Source: CAIWHR01 sp963813415 (GTDB lineage Bacteria > Pseudomonadota > Gammaproteobacteria > Burkholderiales > Casimicrobiaceae). Taken from it: a DNA stretch of 64,000 bases. Where the stretch lies: the NCBI GenBank assembly GCA_963813415.1, contig CAWEYW010000007.1, positions 186,001-250,000 of the forward strand, in the 5' to 3' direction. Below, piece by piece: positions 34,666 through 42,292 of the stretch. Position 1 is the first letter of the stretch. Every line of letters starts with the position of its first letter. The notes under the pieces were generated by a model, which searched no databases, had not been told where the DNA came from, and was given only the letters and a program-made list of their open reading frames with translations. The translations under genes were made by a program, and so were the position numbers.

Positions 34666-35323
34666 TGCGGCCCCAGCCGGGCTCGTCGAGTCGCCGCTCG
34701 ATCGTGTGGGAGGCCGACTCCCCGGGGCGCGAGTATTCGATCTCGAGGGTGTCGGCCGATTTCCACCGCACGCTCCCATCGCTCCAGCGCTCCGGCGGGG
34801 TCCACGTCGCCTCCTTGCGCACGGCATCGCGCGTGATCCGCCACACGGCGACGGCGTTGCTGCAGCCCTGCGTGCAGAAATCCGCGGTGGCGAGACGCTG
34901 CCGGTCCGGCGCGAGCTTCGGCTCGGCAGGAACCTCGAACGTACGTCCGGTCGTGCGCTGGAGCAGCAGGAACGTGGCGTCGTCGCCCTGCGTGGCGTAG
35001 ATCACGGCCATGTTCACGCGGTCGAGGTAATCCCACAACGCATACGAGCGCCCGCCATTCGGCGCGACGGTGTCGGTGAACGAGGTCTGTCCGTCCGGAT
35101 AGAGCGAGACGCGCAGCACGTCGCCCTCGCGGGTCGCGAGGCCCGGCAGGCGCTTCAGCTGCACCTCCTCGACGCGCCGGCCGCAGTGCGCGATGCCTTC
35201 GGCGCCGTCGCAGGCGGTGGCGATTTCCTGCGGCGTGAGCGCCACGGCGCCGGTGGGCGCAACGCGCAGTGCCACAAGGAGCGCCGCCGCAGCGATTCCC
35301 GCGGTGCGGTGCATGCGGCCCAT
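34652..35323 (-). CDS. Hypothetical exported protein between thiG and trmB
   Basis: 223 residues from ATG 35323, two bases after the thiG stop, so translation is coupled. Cleavable signal peptide (AGIAAAALLVALRVAPTGAVA). The mature part has four cysteines in two pairs (ACDGAEGIAHC and FCTQGC), consistent with disulfides in the periplasm, and a beta-rich middle (VLRVSLYPDGQTSFTD). Not recognised as a thiamine enzyme; its place in the operon may be by transcription only. Confidence 0.75.
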   Translation of the reverse strand: MGRMHRTAGIAAAALLVALRVAPTGAVALTPQEIATACDGAEGIAHCGRRVEEVQLKRLPGLATREGDVLRVSLYPDGQTSFTDTVAPNGGRSYALWDYLDRVNMAVIYATQGDDATFLLLQRTTGRTFEVPAEPKLAPDRQRLATADFCTQGCSNAVAVWRITRDAVRKEATWTPPERWSDGSVRWKSADTLEIEYSRPGESASHTIERRLDEPGWGRIAQP

Positions 35324-35325
35324 GC

Positions 35326-36147
35326 TCAGCTGCGGGCGATGAGCCCGGCGGTCGGCGAGCTCGGGCTGCCCTCGTAGAGCTTGCGCGGCATGCGGCCAGC
35401 GAGATACGCCTCGCGCCCGGCCTCGACCGCGAGACGCATTGCGCGCGCCATCCGCACCGGGTCCTTCGCCAGGGCGATGGCGGTGTTCATCAGCACGCCG
35501 GCGCACCCGAGCTCCATCGCGATCGCGGCATCGGATGCCGTGCCGACGCCGGCATCGACGAGCACCGGCACCTTGGCCTGATCGATGATGAGGCGCAGGT
35601 TCCATGGATTGAGGATGCCCATCCCGGAACCGATGAGCGATGCGAGAGGCATGATCGCCACGCAGCCGATCGCCTCCAGTTCACGTGCTGCGATCGGGTC
35701 GTCCGACGTGTAGACCATCACGTCGAAGTCATCCCTGACCAGCACCTCCGCGGCCTTGAGCGTCTCGCGAACGTTGGGGAACAGCGTCTGCGGATCGCCG
35801 AGCACCTCGAGCTTCACCAGGCGATGGCCATCGAGGAGCTCGCGCGCGAGCCGCAGCGTGCGTATGGCCTCCTCGGCGGTGTAGCAGCCGGCGGTGTTCG
35901 GCAGGTACGTGAATTCGCGGGGCGGCAGCGCGTCGAGCAGTGACGGCGCATTCGCATCCTGGCCGATGTTGGTCCGGCGGATAGCCACCGTGACGATCTC
36001 GGCGCCCGACGCGATCACCGCGTCGCGCGTCTGCGCGAAATCGCGATACTTGCCCGTGCCGACGAGCAGGCGGGAATGAAAGGTGCGTCCCGCGATGGTG
36101 AGCGGATCGGCGGGGGCGGTCTGTGCCGTAGTGTGAGGAGCGTTCAT
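35326..36147 (-). CDS. thiG: Thiazole synthase
   Basis: Forms the thiazole phosphate ring of thiamine from DXP, dehydroglycine and the ThiS thiocarboxylate. 273 residues, TIM barrel. Marks: FHSRLLVGTGKYRDF, catalytic lysine in LVKLEVLGDP, GCVAIMPLASLIGSGMGI, and the phosphate-binding VLVDAGVGTASDAAIAMELG. It follows thiS after 28 bases. No TPP riboswitch is visible upstream of the pair. Confidence 0.96.
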   Translation of the reverse strand: MNAPHTTAQTAPADPLTIAGRTFHSRLLVGTGKYRDFAQTRDAVIASGAEIVTVAIRRTNIGQDANAPSLLDALPPREFTYLPNTAGCYTAEEAIRTLRLARELLDGHRLVKLEVLGDPQTLFPNVRETLKAAEVLVRDDFDVMVYTSDDPIAARELEAIGCVAIMPLASLIGSGMGILNPWNLRLIIDQAKVPVLVDAGVGTASDAAIAMELGCAGVLMNTAIALAKDPVRMARAMRLAVEAGREAYLAGRMPRKLYEGSPSSPTAGLIARS

Positions 36148-36175
36148 GGGCGCATTTTACGCCCGCGACGTTGCG

Positions 36176-36406
36176 TCAGCCGCCGCCGACGGCGACCACG
36201 ATTTCGAGGTAGTCGCCGTCCTGCAGCGGGGTTTCACCGTAGCGGCTCCGCGGCACGATGTCGCCGTTGCGCTCGACGGCGATGCGCTTCCCGGTGAGCG
36301 CAAGCTCCTGCACGAGATCGGCGACGGTCGCGCCGGCGGCGATGGTGCGAGCCGCCCCGTTCACGTTGACGTGGACGGTCGCTGCGATGGCCGGGGCTGG
36401 GGGCAT
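36176..36406 (-). CDS. thiS: Sulfur carrier protein ThiS
   Basis: Ubiquitin-fold sulfur carrier in thiazole synthesis; its C-terminal glycine is adenylated by ThiF and converted to a thiocarboxylate. 76 residues ending in AVGGG, with the core VADLVQELALTGKRIAVERNGDIVPRS style pattern (only short parts quoted). The N-terminus is about ten residues longer than usual, so an internal start is possible. An inverted repeat at 36406-36442 covers its start codon. Confidence 0.92.
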   Translation of the reverse strand: MPPAPAIAATVHVNVNGAARTIAAGATVADLVQELALTGKRIAVERNGDIVPRSRYGETPLQDGDYLEIVVAVGGG

Positions 36407-36442
36407 GTCGACGATGCTATCACTCTGCCGCCTTCGTCGACA
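36406..36442 (-). promoter_or_regulatory. Inverted repeat overlapping the thiS start
   Basis: TGTCGACGA (36406-36414) and TCGTCGACA (36434-36442) form a 9-bp perfect stem with a 19-base loop. On the coding strand the 3' arm ends at the A of the thiS ATG, so the hairpin could hide the start. No TPP riboswitch consensus is seen. Confidence 0.5.
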
Positions 36443-36489
36443 CGGTCACCGGCCGGGTGCGGAGGGATCGTGCTGTCGGGCCGCCAGAC

Positions 36490-36660
36490 TTACGAACGAT
36501 ACGCGCGCATCGCGCGGCGCAGGAATTTCAGCTGGCGCGCGAACCGCGAACAGGCGTTGCACACCGCCAGGTGAAGCCGCAGGCGCAGGCGCTCGCCCCC
36601 GGTGAGCGGCACGTCCTGCATCTGCGACAGAAGGCGGGTCGCCTCCCTGCAAGTGACCAT
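36490..36660 (-). CDS. Zinc-finger anti-sigma factor (zf-HC2)
   Basis: 56 residues from ATG 36660; ATG 36684 gives 64 residues and is also possible. The pattern MVTCREATRLLSQ then RLRLHLAVCNACSRFARQL gives the zinc-binding Cys/His set HxxxCxxC of putative anti-sigma factors. There is no membrane helix, so it is a cytosolic ZAS-type protein that likely senses redox or metal state directly. It follows the ECF sigma gene by about 41 bases (18 to the alternative start), the normal sigma/anti-sigma order. Confidence 0.75.
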   Translation of the reverse strand: MVTCREATRLLSQMQDVPLTGGERLRLRLHLAVCNACSRFARQLKFLRRAMRAYRS

Positions 36661-36701
36661 GTGCGTGAGCCGGTGCAGGAACATGTCTTTGTTGGCCGCC
36701 G

Positions 36702-37283
36702 TCAGCGTCCGGGCTGCCCGGCGAACCAGTTCTGCTCGAGGCACATGCGCAGCGCGACCCGGGCGCGATAAAGGATCACCCACAGATTATTCGCGGTGAT
36801 CGCCAGTTCCTTACAGATCTCGTCGGTATCGAGCTCGAGCACCTCGCGCATCATGAACACCCGTGCCGTTGCGGCTGGGAGCTTCTCCAGGCACAGATCC
36901 ATGACGTCGAAGAACTCCCGCTGTTCGAGTGCCGCATCGGGATTGCCCCACGCGGCCGGTGGGACATCCCAGCCACCGTCTTCCCGGAACAGCCCATCGA
37001 GGTCCTCGACATCAAGCTCGCTGCCGGACGGTCCGAGCGCGGTCGCGGGCACCGCATCGCGCTGCCTGCGCCGGATAGCGTCGACGATCTTGTGCTTCAG
37101 GATCCCGGTGAGCCAGGTGCGCAGGCTCGACTTGCCGGAGAAGCCACTGCCGGCAAGCGCAGCGAGCAGCGTCTCCTGCACGACATCTTCCGCGGCGTCG
37201 GTGTCGCGCAGCTGCAGTTGCGCCACCCGAAACAGGTACGTGCGGTGTCGCTCGAGCTGCGCGGTGAAGTCGGTTTGTGCCAT
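36702..37283 (-). CDS. ECF RNA polymerase sigma factor
   Basis: 193 residues. Region 2: RVAQLQLRDTDAAEDVVQETLLAAL and FSGKSSLRTWLTGILKHKIVDAIRRRQRD. Region 4: LPAATARVFMMREVLELDTDEICKEL and the recognition helix ITANNLWVILYRARVALR. Sigma factors with this LWVILYRAR helix are regularly paired with short zf-HC2 proteins, as here. Cytosolic. A 15-bp palindrome lies directly before its ATG and may be an operator or RNA hairpin. Targets unknown; a stress regulon including the following genes is a guess. Confidence 0.9.
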   Translation of the reverse strand: MAQTDFTAQLERHRTYLFRVAQLQLRDTDAAEDVVQETLLAALAGSGFSGKSSLRTWLTGILKHKIVDAIRRRQRDAVPATALGPSGSELDVEDLDGLFREDGGWDVPPAAWGNPDAALEQREFFDVMDLCLEKLPAATARVFMMREVLELDTDEICKELAITANNLWVILYRARVALRMCLEQNWFAGQPGR

Positions 37284-37298
37284 GAGTATCAGATACTC
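37284..37298 (-). promoter_or_regulatory. 15-bp palindrome next to the ECF sigma start codon
   Basis: GAGTATCAGATACTC is a perfect palindrome with an A centre, directly upstream of the sigma ATG at 37283, where a ribosome site would be expected. Candidate operator or small RNA hairpin. Confidence 0.5.
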
Positions 37299-37586
37299 GC
37301 GGAGCGCGCATCATACGGCACCGGACATGGCGGCACACCTGCCCTTCGCGGATGTCCGTGCGACTGTCAGGACTCGTGGCGTGAACAAGGCGCCGATGCC
37401 CACCCGCGCGTGGCGGCGTGCCTCGTGCTGCACGCGGAGAGGCGCGAACAACGCAACGGCGACGCATTTGGACGCATGCTCGGCTGCAAGGGAAAGGGCA
37501 TTGTGCATCCAGTAGGCCGCATCCTACAAAAATTCGTGGGCAAAGACGACATACCCCCCCTGACGGCAAAGCGCAATCTTCGCACT
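37299..37586. other. Intergenic stretch between ECF sigma factor and Ku-like gene
   Basis: No gene is supported here. Reading frames exist on both strands but show no codon bias or ribosome sites. It should contain the sigma-factor promoter (leftward) and the Ku-like promoter (rightward); I cannot place either with confidence. ATCCTACAAAAATTCG near 37520 is the only AT-rich patch. Confidence 0.4.
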
Positions 37587-37671
37587 GGCAGGAGAGAACA
37601 CCGGGGGTGGGGGTGTTCTCGAAATGGATGATCAGTGGGGTCTGGTCATCGTCCGCGTGTTCTCCCCTGCC
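37587..37671 (+). promoter_or_regulatory. Structured 5' leader with mutually exclusive stems
   Basis: Three pairings are visible. Hairpin A: GAGAACACC (37594-37602) with GGTGTTCTC (37612-37620). Hairpin B: GATGATCAG (37627-37635) with CTGGTCATC (37642-37650), one G-U pair. Long stem C: GGCAGGAGAGAACA (37587-37600) with TGTTCTCCCCTGCC (37658-37671), 13 of 14 pairs. A and C share the same bases and exclude each other, while B fits inside C. This is a switch-like layout 86 bases before the Ku-like start. Confidence 0.5.
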
Positions 37672-37756
37672 GTTCAAATTGTCGCGATCCGTACTGCAAG
37701 CACGCGATCGCTTGAATCAACATGCCGTCGCGCGACGGCGGGAATGGGAGCAGACC

Positions 37757-38383
37757 GTGGAGAAAGAACGCCAACAACATGAAGCCGTGAACGTCGCGCA
37801 AAGCCAGAGCGATGCAGCGCAGCCGATCAGGATCATGGGGTTTGTCGACGGAGAGGTGATTCCGCCGGCGTGTTACGACAAGCCGTACCGTCTCGAGCCC
37901 GGCAAGGACGACACTCAGGCCTACGAGGTGCTGCGCGAGGCGATGCACCGCACGCGCAAGGTGGGCCTCGCTTCCGTGGTCATCGAGAAGAAGCAGGCGC
38001 TCGCGGCGGTGATTCCCATCGGACGCACGCTGGTGCTGAACGTGCTGCGCTTTGCCAGCCATCTCGTCCCCGGCAAGCGCGCCGCCTCGGAACAGCGGGT
38101 GAGCGCGACGGCACAACCGAAAGCCCGGGTGCTGACGCCTGTCGCGCCGCACGAAGGCGCACGGCGTCGTCCTCTCGCGGCGGTCGCCGAAACTCCGAAG
38201 ACGGCCGCGCGCATCTCGCCGGTCCGCAAGCACGGTGAGGTGATCGATCTCGCCACCCGTCGTTCAAGCAAGCGTGCGCAGCCGCGCGCGGCGAAGAGCG
38301 TTCGTGCGCGCGCCGGCTCCGTGGCGACGCTGCACCAGCTCCGGCGCAAGGGTGCACGCTCGGCCGAGCGCCAGCTCGCCTGA
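37757..38383 (+). CDS. Ku-like protein holding only the C-terminal half of the Ku core
   Basis: 208 residues from GTG 37757 behind GGGAG. Residues about 24-105 match the second half of the bacterial Ku core: GFVDGEVIPPACYDKPYRLEP, YEVLREAMHRTRKVGLASVV and RTLVLNVLRFASHLV. The N-terminal half (usually starting MARAIWKGSISFGLV) is absent, and no frame upstream encodes it. The rest is a long Lys/Arg/Ala-rich tail (RSSKRAQPRAAKSVRARAG) like the DNA-binding extensions of some Ku proteins. Normal Ku is 260-300 residues and threads DNA as a dimeric ring with LigD; no ligD is in the window. Either a decayed gene or a new DNA-binding derivative. Confidence 0.7.
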   Translation: MEKERQQHEAVNVAQSQSDAAQPIRIMGFVDGEVIPPACYDKPYRLEPGKDDTQAYEVLREAMHRTRKVGLASVVIEKKQALAAVIPIGRTLVLNVLRFASHLVPGKRAASEQRVSATAQPKARVLTPVAPHEGARRRPLAAVAETPKTAARISPVRKHGEVIDLATRRSSKRAQPRAAKSVRARAGSVATLHQLRRKGARSAERQLA

Positions 38384-38405
38384 TCCATTCCATTCCCAGG
38401 TTTCA

Positions 38406-38450
38406 GGGGCGCCGCCGTCCGGCCGAACGGCCTTTCGCGGCCGCCCCTTT
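38406..38450 (+). terminator. Possible terminator after the Ku-like gene
   Basis: GGGGCGCCGC (from 38406) can pair with GCGGCCGCCCC (to 38447, one bulged C), enclosing a GGCC-GAAC-GGCC hairpin; TTTC follows. Strong stem, short T-run. Confidence 0.45.
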
Positions 38451-38473
38451 CGCATTCCCAGAAAAGGACAACC

Positions 38474-39019
38474 ATGCCATCGCGCCAAACCCAGGAAACG
38501 GCAGGCGACGCGCTTTCATTGCTGCGCGCCGATCACGCCAGGGTGATCGACCTGTTCGATCAGTTCGAGCAGATGAAGGACGATGTGGACGAGCAGGAGA
38601 AGGACGCTCTGGTCGCGCGTATCTGTGGTGAGCTCATCGTGCACACCGCCGTCGAGGAGGAAATCTTCTATCCGGAAGCACGCGAAGCCGTCGACGAGGA
38701 CGACCTCTTCGACGAGGCCACGGTCGAGCACGCCTCGGCGAAGGACCTCATTGCCCAGCTGGGCGAGATGGAGCCGGGCGACGAGCTCTACGATGCGAAG
38801 GTCAAGGTGCTCGGCGAGTACGTGAAGCACCACGTCGACGAGGAGCAGAACGCGCTCTTCCCCAAGGTGGAGGAGGCTGGCATGGATCTCGTGGAACTCG
38901 GCAAACGGCTAGCGCAGCGCAAGGCGGAGCTCATGGACGAGATCGGACTCGCGGACCTCGACGCATTGGTCCCGCAGGAGTCCGACGTCAGCCGCCACGG
39001 CCAGGCGCGCGTTCGCTGA
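38474..39019 (+). CDS. Hemerythrin HHE domain protein
   Basis: 181 residues. Four-helix bundle that binds a di-iron centre and O2 or NO. Ligand positions: LRADHARVIDLFDQF, LIVHTAVEEEIFYPEA, EHASAKDLI and YVKHHVDEEQNALFPKV. Very acidic overall. Such single-domain cytosolic hemerythrins act in oxygen or nitrosative stress or iron handling. Ribosome site AAAAGGA before ATG 38474. It is closed by a bidirectional terminator. Confidence 0.9.
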   Translation: MPSRQTQETAGDALSLLRADHARVIDLFDQFEQMKDDVDEQEKDALVARICGELIVHTAVEEEIFYPEAREAVDEDDLFDEATVEHASAKDLIAQLGEMEPGDELYDAKVKVLGEYVKHHVDEEQNALFPKVEEAGMDLVELGKRLAQRKAELMDEIGLADLDALVPQESDVSRHGQARVR

Positions 39020-39039
39020 AGCGCGCGGACTTAGTCACC

Positions 39040-39072
39040 AAAAATGCCTCATGTGGTCGGTGGGGCATTTTT
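39040..39072. terminator. Bidirectional intrinsic terminator
   Basis: AAAAATGCC (39040-39048) pairs with GGCATTTTT (39064-39072), with the T-runs inside the arms on both strands. Serves the hemerythrin gene (rightward) and the small membrane gene at 39122 (leftward). Confidence 0.85.
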
Positions 39073-39121
39073 GCGTGCGCCGCACGGCGCGTTCACCGCC
39101 TTGCGACAGGCATCCGCCTCG

Positions 39122-39358
39122 TCAGTGCGCGGACGGATGGTGCGACAGGGAGCGCCACAGTCGCCGCATTGCGGCCAGCTTGGTGCGCCACTGCCACGGC
39201 ATGAACGAATGCACGTACGTGATCGAGAGGATGAATCCCGCGATGCTGCCACCGATGATGAACATCGCGAGCAGCGGGAATGGATACGGTGCGCCGGTCA
39301 GCCATAACGCCAATCCGGCGAGGGCGGTGAGGACGAAGAATCGGGGCATGGCGCTCAT
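39122..39358 (-). CDS. Small inner-membrane protein, two helices, unknown
   Basis: 78 residues from ATG 39358 (ATG 39349 also possible). Two hydrophobic helices: FFVLTALAGLALWLTG and LLAMFIIGGSIAGFILSITYV, then a basic tail (WRTKLAAMRRLWRSL). No family recognised. It lies downstream of the histidine kinase on the same strand (70 bases) and could be co-transcribed with it. Confidence 0.6.
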   Translation of the reverse strand: MSAMPRFFVLTALAGLALWLTGAPYPFPLLAMFIIGGSIAGFILSITYVHSFMPWQWRTKLAAMRRLWRSLSHHPSAH

Positions 39359-39428
39359 GACGTGAAAGATGCACGTAACGGCGAGCGCGGCCAATCGGCT
39401 CTTTGCTGACTCGCGTGTAAGCGGTGGA

Positions 39429-40829
39429 CTACCCGGCGGACTCGACGGCAATCATCGGCAGCGTCACCACGATCGTCGTTCCCTTACCGGGAAGTCCATC
39501 GATAACGACCTCGCCGCCGAGGCCGTGCACGCGCTCGCGGATCGAGATGAGACCGTGGGAGGTGGGGTGGTGCTGCTTGTCGGGATCCATGCCGACGCCG
39601 TCGTCGCGCACGTGCAGGCGCCACCGGTCGCCGTCGCGCGCCAGATCCACGTCGACCGCCTTCGCGCCGGCGTACTTCGCGATGTTGGTCAGCGCTTCCT
39701 GCACGATCCGGTACAGCGCAACGGATTGCTCGGGGGTCGGCTGCTCGTCGCCATCCGGGCACGTGGCGTGACAGGGGCACCCCGTGCGCTTCGCGAATTC
39801 CTCGCACTGCCAGCGCAGCGCCGCGCAGATGCCCAGGTTGTCGAGCAGCGTCGGGCGCAGGTCCTCGATGATGCGCCGCTTCACCGCGATGGCGTCGTCG
39901 AGAGCTGCGCTGATGCGCGCGAGGCGTGGCGCCGTGGCGGCATCGGTCTTAAGCCGGTCGGAGATGAGCTGCAGGTCGATCTTCGCAGCCGTGAGCGTGC
40001 CGCCGAGCTCGTCATGCAGCTCGCGGGCGACGCGCTTCTTTTCATCTTCGCGCACGCTCTCCTGAAAACGCGACAGCTCCGTCAGTTGCGCCGTGCGCTC
40101 GCGCACCTGTGCTTCGAGCGTCGCACCACGCTCCTGCAGCGCCTTGCGTTCCCGGCGGTGCCGGCGCAGGTCGCCCCAGAGGAACAGCGCACCCAGGGTG
40201 ACCAGGAGGAGATTGAGCGATGCCTCGGCGAAGAACCCGAGCCGGATCGCGCGCTGGTGCGAGGCGAGGCCACCGATGCGGTGGCTGCGCACGCGCGACT
40301 CTTCCTCGATCATTCCGTCGAGCGCGGCACGGAGCGTGTCCATGGTGATCTTGCCGGCGTGCGTCATCACGAGCGCCTGCGCAGCCTCGAAGCCACCCGT
40401 CCCGCGTGCCGTGATCGTCGCCTCGATGTGCTGGAGCTGCTCCTGTACGAGACGGCGGATCGTCGCGAGCTGCGTCGTCTGCACGGGATTGTCTCCAACG
40501 AGGTGCTCCAGCGTGTCGAGATCGCCCGAAATGCGCTGCTGCCCCTGGCGATAGGGAAGGAGATAGGCGGCGTCGCCCGTGATGAGGAATCCGCGCTGCC
40601 CGGTTTCCGCGTCGAGCAGGTCGGTGCGGACCCGTGCGATCGCGTGCGTGACGCTTTGCGTCTGCACGACGGCATTCGAAGACACCTCGAGTTGCTCGAA
40701 CCCGCGCTCGGCGACGGAAAGCGCGCCGAGATTGAACAACGCGGCGAGGCCGAGGACGACGAACCCGAGTTGCGCGGAGACGCGTTTGAGCGAGCCCGAA
40801 GGCGGAATCAAGTCGTTGCGTGGGGCCAT
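39429..40829 (-). CDS. CHASE3-domain sensor histidine kinase, NarX/DegS-like (HisKA_3)
   Basis: 466 residues from ATG 40829. One membrane helix (LGFVVLGLAALFNLGAL), a periplasmic CHASE3 domain (TDLLDAETGQRGFLITGDAAYLLPY is its mark, quoted only in part: ETGQRGFLITG), a second helix (FAEASLNLLLVTLGALFLW), a coiled coil, the HisKA_3 dimerisation helix with phospho-acceptor His in ARELHDELGG, and an ATPase domain (EALTNIAKYA, DDGVGMD, SHGLISIRERV). Kinases of this class phosphorylate LuxR-type regulators, and one is encoded at 42293. Divergent from the sigma-54 activator gene. Confidence 0.9.
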   Translation of the reverse strand: MAPRNDLIPPSGSLKRVSAQLGFVVLGLAALFNLGALSVAERGFEQLEVSSNAVVQTQSVTHAIARVRTDLLDAETGQRGFLITGDAAYLLPYRQGQQRISGDLDTLEHLVGDNPVQTTQLATIRRLVQEQLQHIEATITARGTGGFEAAQALVMTHAGKITMDTLRAALDGMIEEESRVRSHRIGGLASHQRAIRLGFFAEASLNLLLVTLGALFLWGDLRRHRRERKALQERGATLEAQVRERTAQLTELSRFQESVREDEKKRVARELHDELGGTLTAAKIDLQLISDRLKTDAATAPRLARISAALDDAIAVKRRIIEDLRPTLLDNLGICAALRWQCEEFAKRTGCPCHATCPDGDEQPTPEQSVALYRIVQEALTNIAKYAGAKAVDVDLARDGDRWRLHVRDDGVGMDPDKQHHPTSHGLISIRERVHGLGGEVVIDGLPGKGTTIVVTLPMIAVESAG

Positions 40830-40986
40830 TTGGAGATGGTTTCGGTCTGTAGGACGATTCCTACAGGGCCGACGGAGTTTCGCTACATGGTTTTCGTCCG
40901 GCATCCTACTTCAATCGCTTGGCGCTGACTCCATGATGCGTGCACATGCCGCTACGGCAGCATTGAACAACTAATTAGGAGCGAAC

Positions 40987-42114
40987 ATGGAAGTCCTTCG
41001 CTGCAACGACGATGCATTCGCCCTTGAGCCCTTCACCGCCGCCGAAGGCGGCTCCGAGGATGGTGTCGTGATCGCCACGTTTCCGCGCCCCGCAACGCGC
41101 GGGGTACGCGGGCTCGTTCGCAACAAGCCCGATGTTAGCCCAGGAAACGAGCTGTCCGGCATGGTCGGCGACTCGCCGGTGATGAATGCAGTGTTCAACC
41201 AGATCCGTCTCGTTGCGCGCGCCGACGTCACCGTGATGATCATCGGTGAATCGGGCACGGGCAAGGAGCTCGCGGCCAATGCCATCCACCAGCTATCCGA
41301 GCGTCGTCGCGGACCCTTCCTCGCCGTCAATTGCGGCGCGATCCCGGCGAACCTCGCCGAGGCCGAGCTGTTCGGTCACGAGAAGGGCTCGTTCACCGGC
41401 GCACAGCGCCAGCACATCGGCCATTTCGAGCGCGCCAGCGGCGGCACGCTGTTCCTCGACGAAGTGACCGAGATGCCGATGGAGCTGCAGGTGAAGCTCC
41501 TGCGCGTGCTCGAGACCGGACGCTTCGTGCGTGTCGGCGGCAGCGAAGAGATCGATGTCGACGTGCGTCTCATCACGGCGACCAATCGCGACCCGTACCA
41601 GGCCGTGCGCGATGGACGCCTGCGCGAGGACCTGCTGTATCGGCTTGCCGTGTTCCCGCTGAACCTGCCGGCGCTGCGTGAGCGCGGCGACGACGTCGTG
41701 CGCCTGGCCGAGTTCTTCCTCGACAAGCTCAATGCGAAGTACTCCGCGAACAAGCGCTTCAGCCCTGCCGCGGTGGCGCAGATGCGCGCCCATCACTGGC
41801 CCGGTAACGTGCGCGAGCTGCGCAACTGCGTCGAGCGCAGCTTCATTCTTTCCGATGACGAGATCCAGCTCGAGATCACGCGTCCCGCGCCCACGACCGG
41901 GCCGCGCGTCGGCTCCGACGGTTGCGTGCGCGTGCCGCTCGGCTCCACGGTCGCCGACGCCGAGCGCGAGATGATTCTCGCAACGATCGATCATTGCGGC
42001 GGTAACAAGCGCAAGGCCGCCGACGTGCTCGGCATCAGCGTGAAGACGGTCTACAACAAGCTTGCCGAATACGGCATGACCGACGGCTCGCTGAGGCTCG
42101 CCGCCGCGAATTGA
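40987..42114 (+). CDS. Sigma-54 dependent transcriptional activator without receiver domain
   Basis: 375 residues behind TTAGGAG. A short 55-residue N-terminal part has no receiver or PAS pattern. AAA+ domain: Walker A GESGTGKE, the sigma-54 contact loop as GSFTGA (variant of GAFTGA), Walker B TLFLDEVTEMP, sensor region DLLYRLAVFPLNLP, and WPGNVRELRNCVERS. C-terminal Fis-type helix-turn-helix GGNKRKAADVLGISVKTVYNKL. Without a phosphorylation domain it may be controlled by protein binding, like PspF. Flanked by a kinase and two response regulators; candidate sigma-54 promoters lie downstream at 43572-50852. Confidence 0.9.
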   Translation: MEVLRCNDDAFALEPFTAAEGGSEDGVVIATFPRPATRGVRGLVRNKPDVSPGNELSGMVGDSPVMNAVFNQIRLVARADVTVMIIGESGTGKELAANAIHQLSERRRGPFLAVNCGAIPANLAEAELFGHEKGSFTGAQRQHIGHFERASGGTLFLDEVTEMPMELQVKLLRVLETGRFVRVGGSEEIDVDVRLITATNRDPYQAVRDGRLREDLLYRLAVFPLNLPALRERGDDVVRLAEFFLDKLNAKYSANKRFSPAAVAQMRAHHWPGNVRELRNCVERSFILSDDEIQLEITRPAPTTGPRVGSDGCVRVPLGSTVADAEREMILATIDHCGGNKRKAADVLGISVKTVYNKLAEYGMTDGSLRLAAAN

Positions 42115-42137
42115 CCGCCGACTTGGGGGACCCCGGG

Positions 42138-42236
42138 ATGTGGCACCGGGCGCTGAATCCGGTCGCGGGCGATGGCCCCGGGACCGGATTGCTGCTGGTC
42201 GTGTTGCTGGCCGTGCTTATCTGGCAGCTTTGCTGA
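42138..42236 (+). CDS. Possible 32-residue membrane micro-protein
   Basis: ATG 42138 with GGGGGA before it. The peptide starts MWHRALNPVAGDGPG and ends with one hydrophobic helix (LLLVVLLAVLIWQLC). It fills the gap between the sigma-54 activator and the response regulator. Short length makes it uncertain. Confidence 0.4.
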   Translation: MWHRALNPVAGDGPGTGLLLVVLLAVLIWQLC

Positions 42237-42292
42237 CCCGGGTATCGGCGCTAGAATCAGAGCGCCGCCTGCCATAACCGACCGGGACACTG

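Noticed and set aside
36407..36489. TPP riboswitch upstream of thiS
   Set aside because: The gap is only 83 bases and lacks the conserved THI-box core; only an inverted repeat is seen.
37418..37756. Missing N-terminal half of Ku upstream, displaced by a frameshift
   Set aside because: None of the three plus-strand frames in this stretch encodes the conserved Ku N-terminus; the region carries RNA hairpins and no codon bias.
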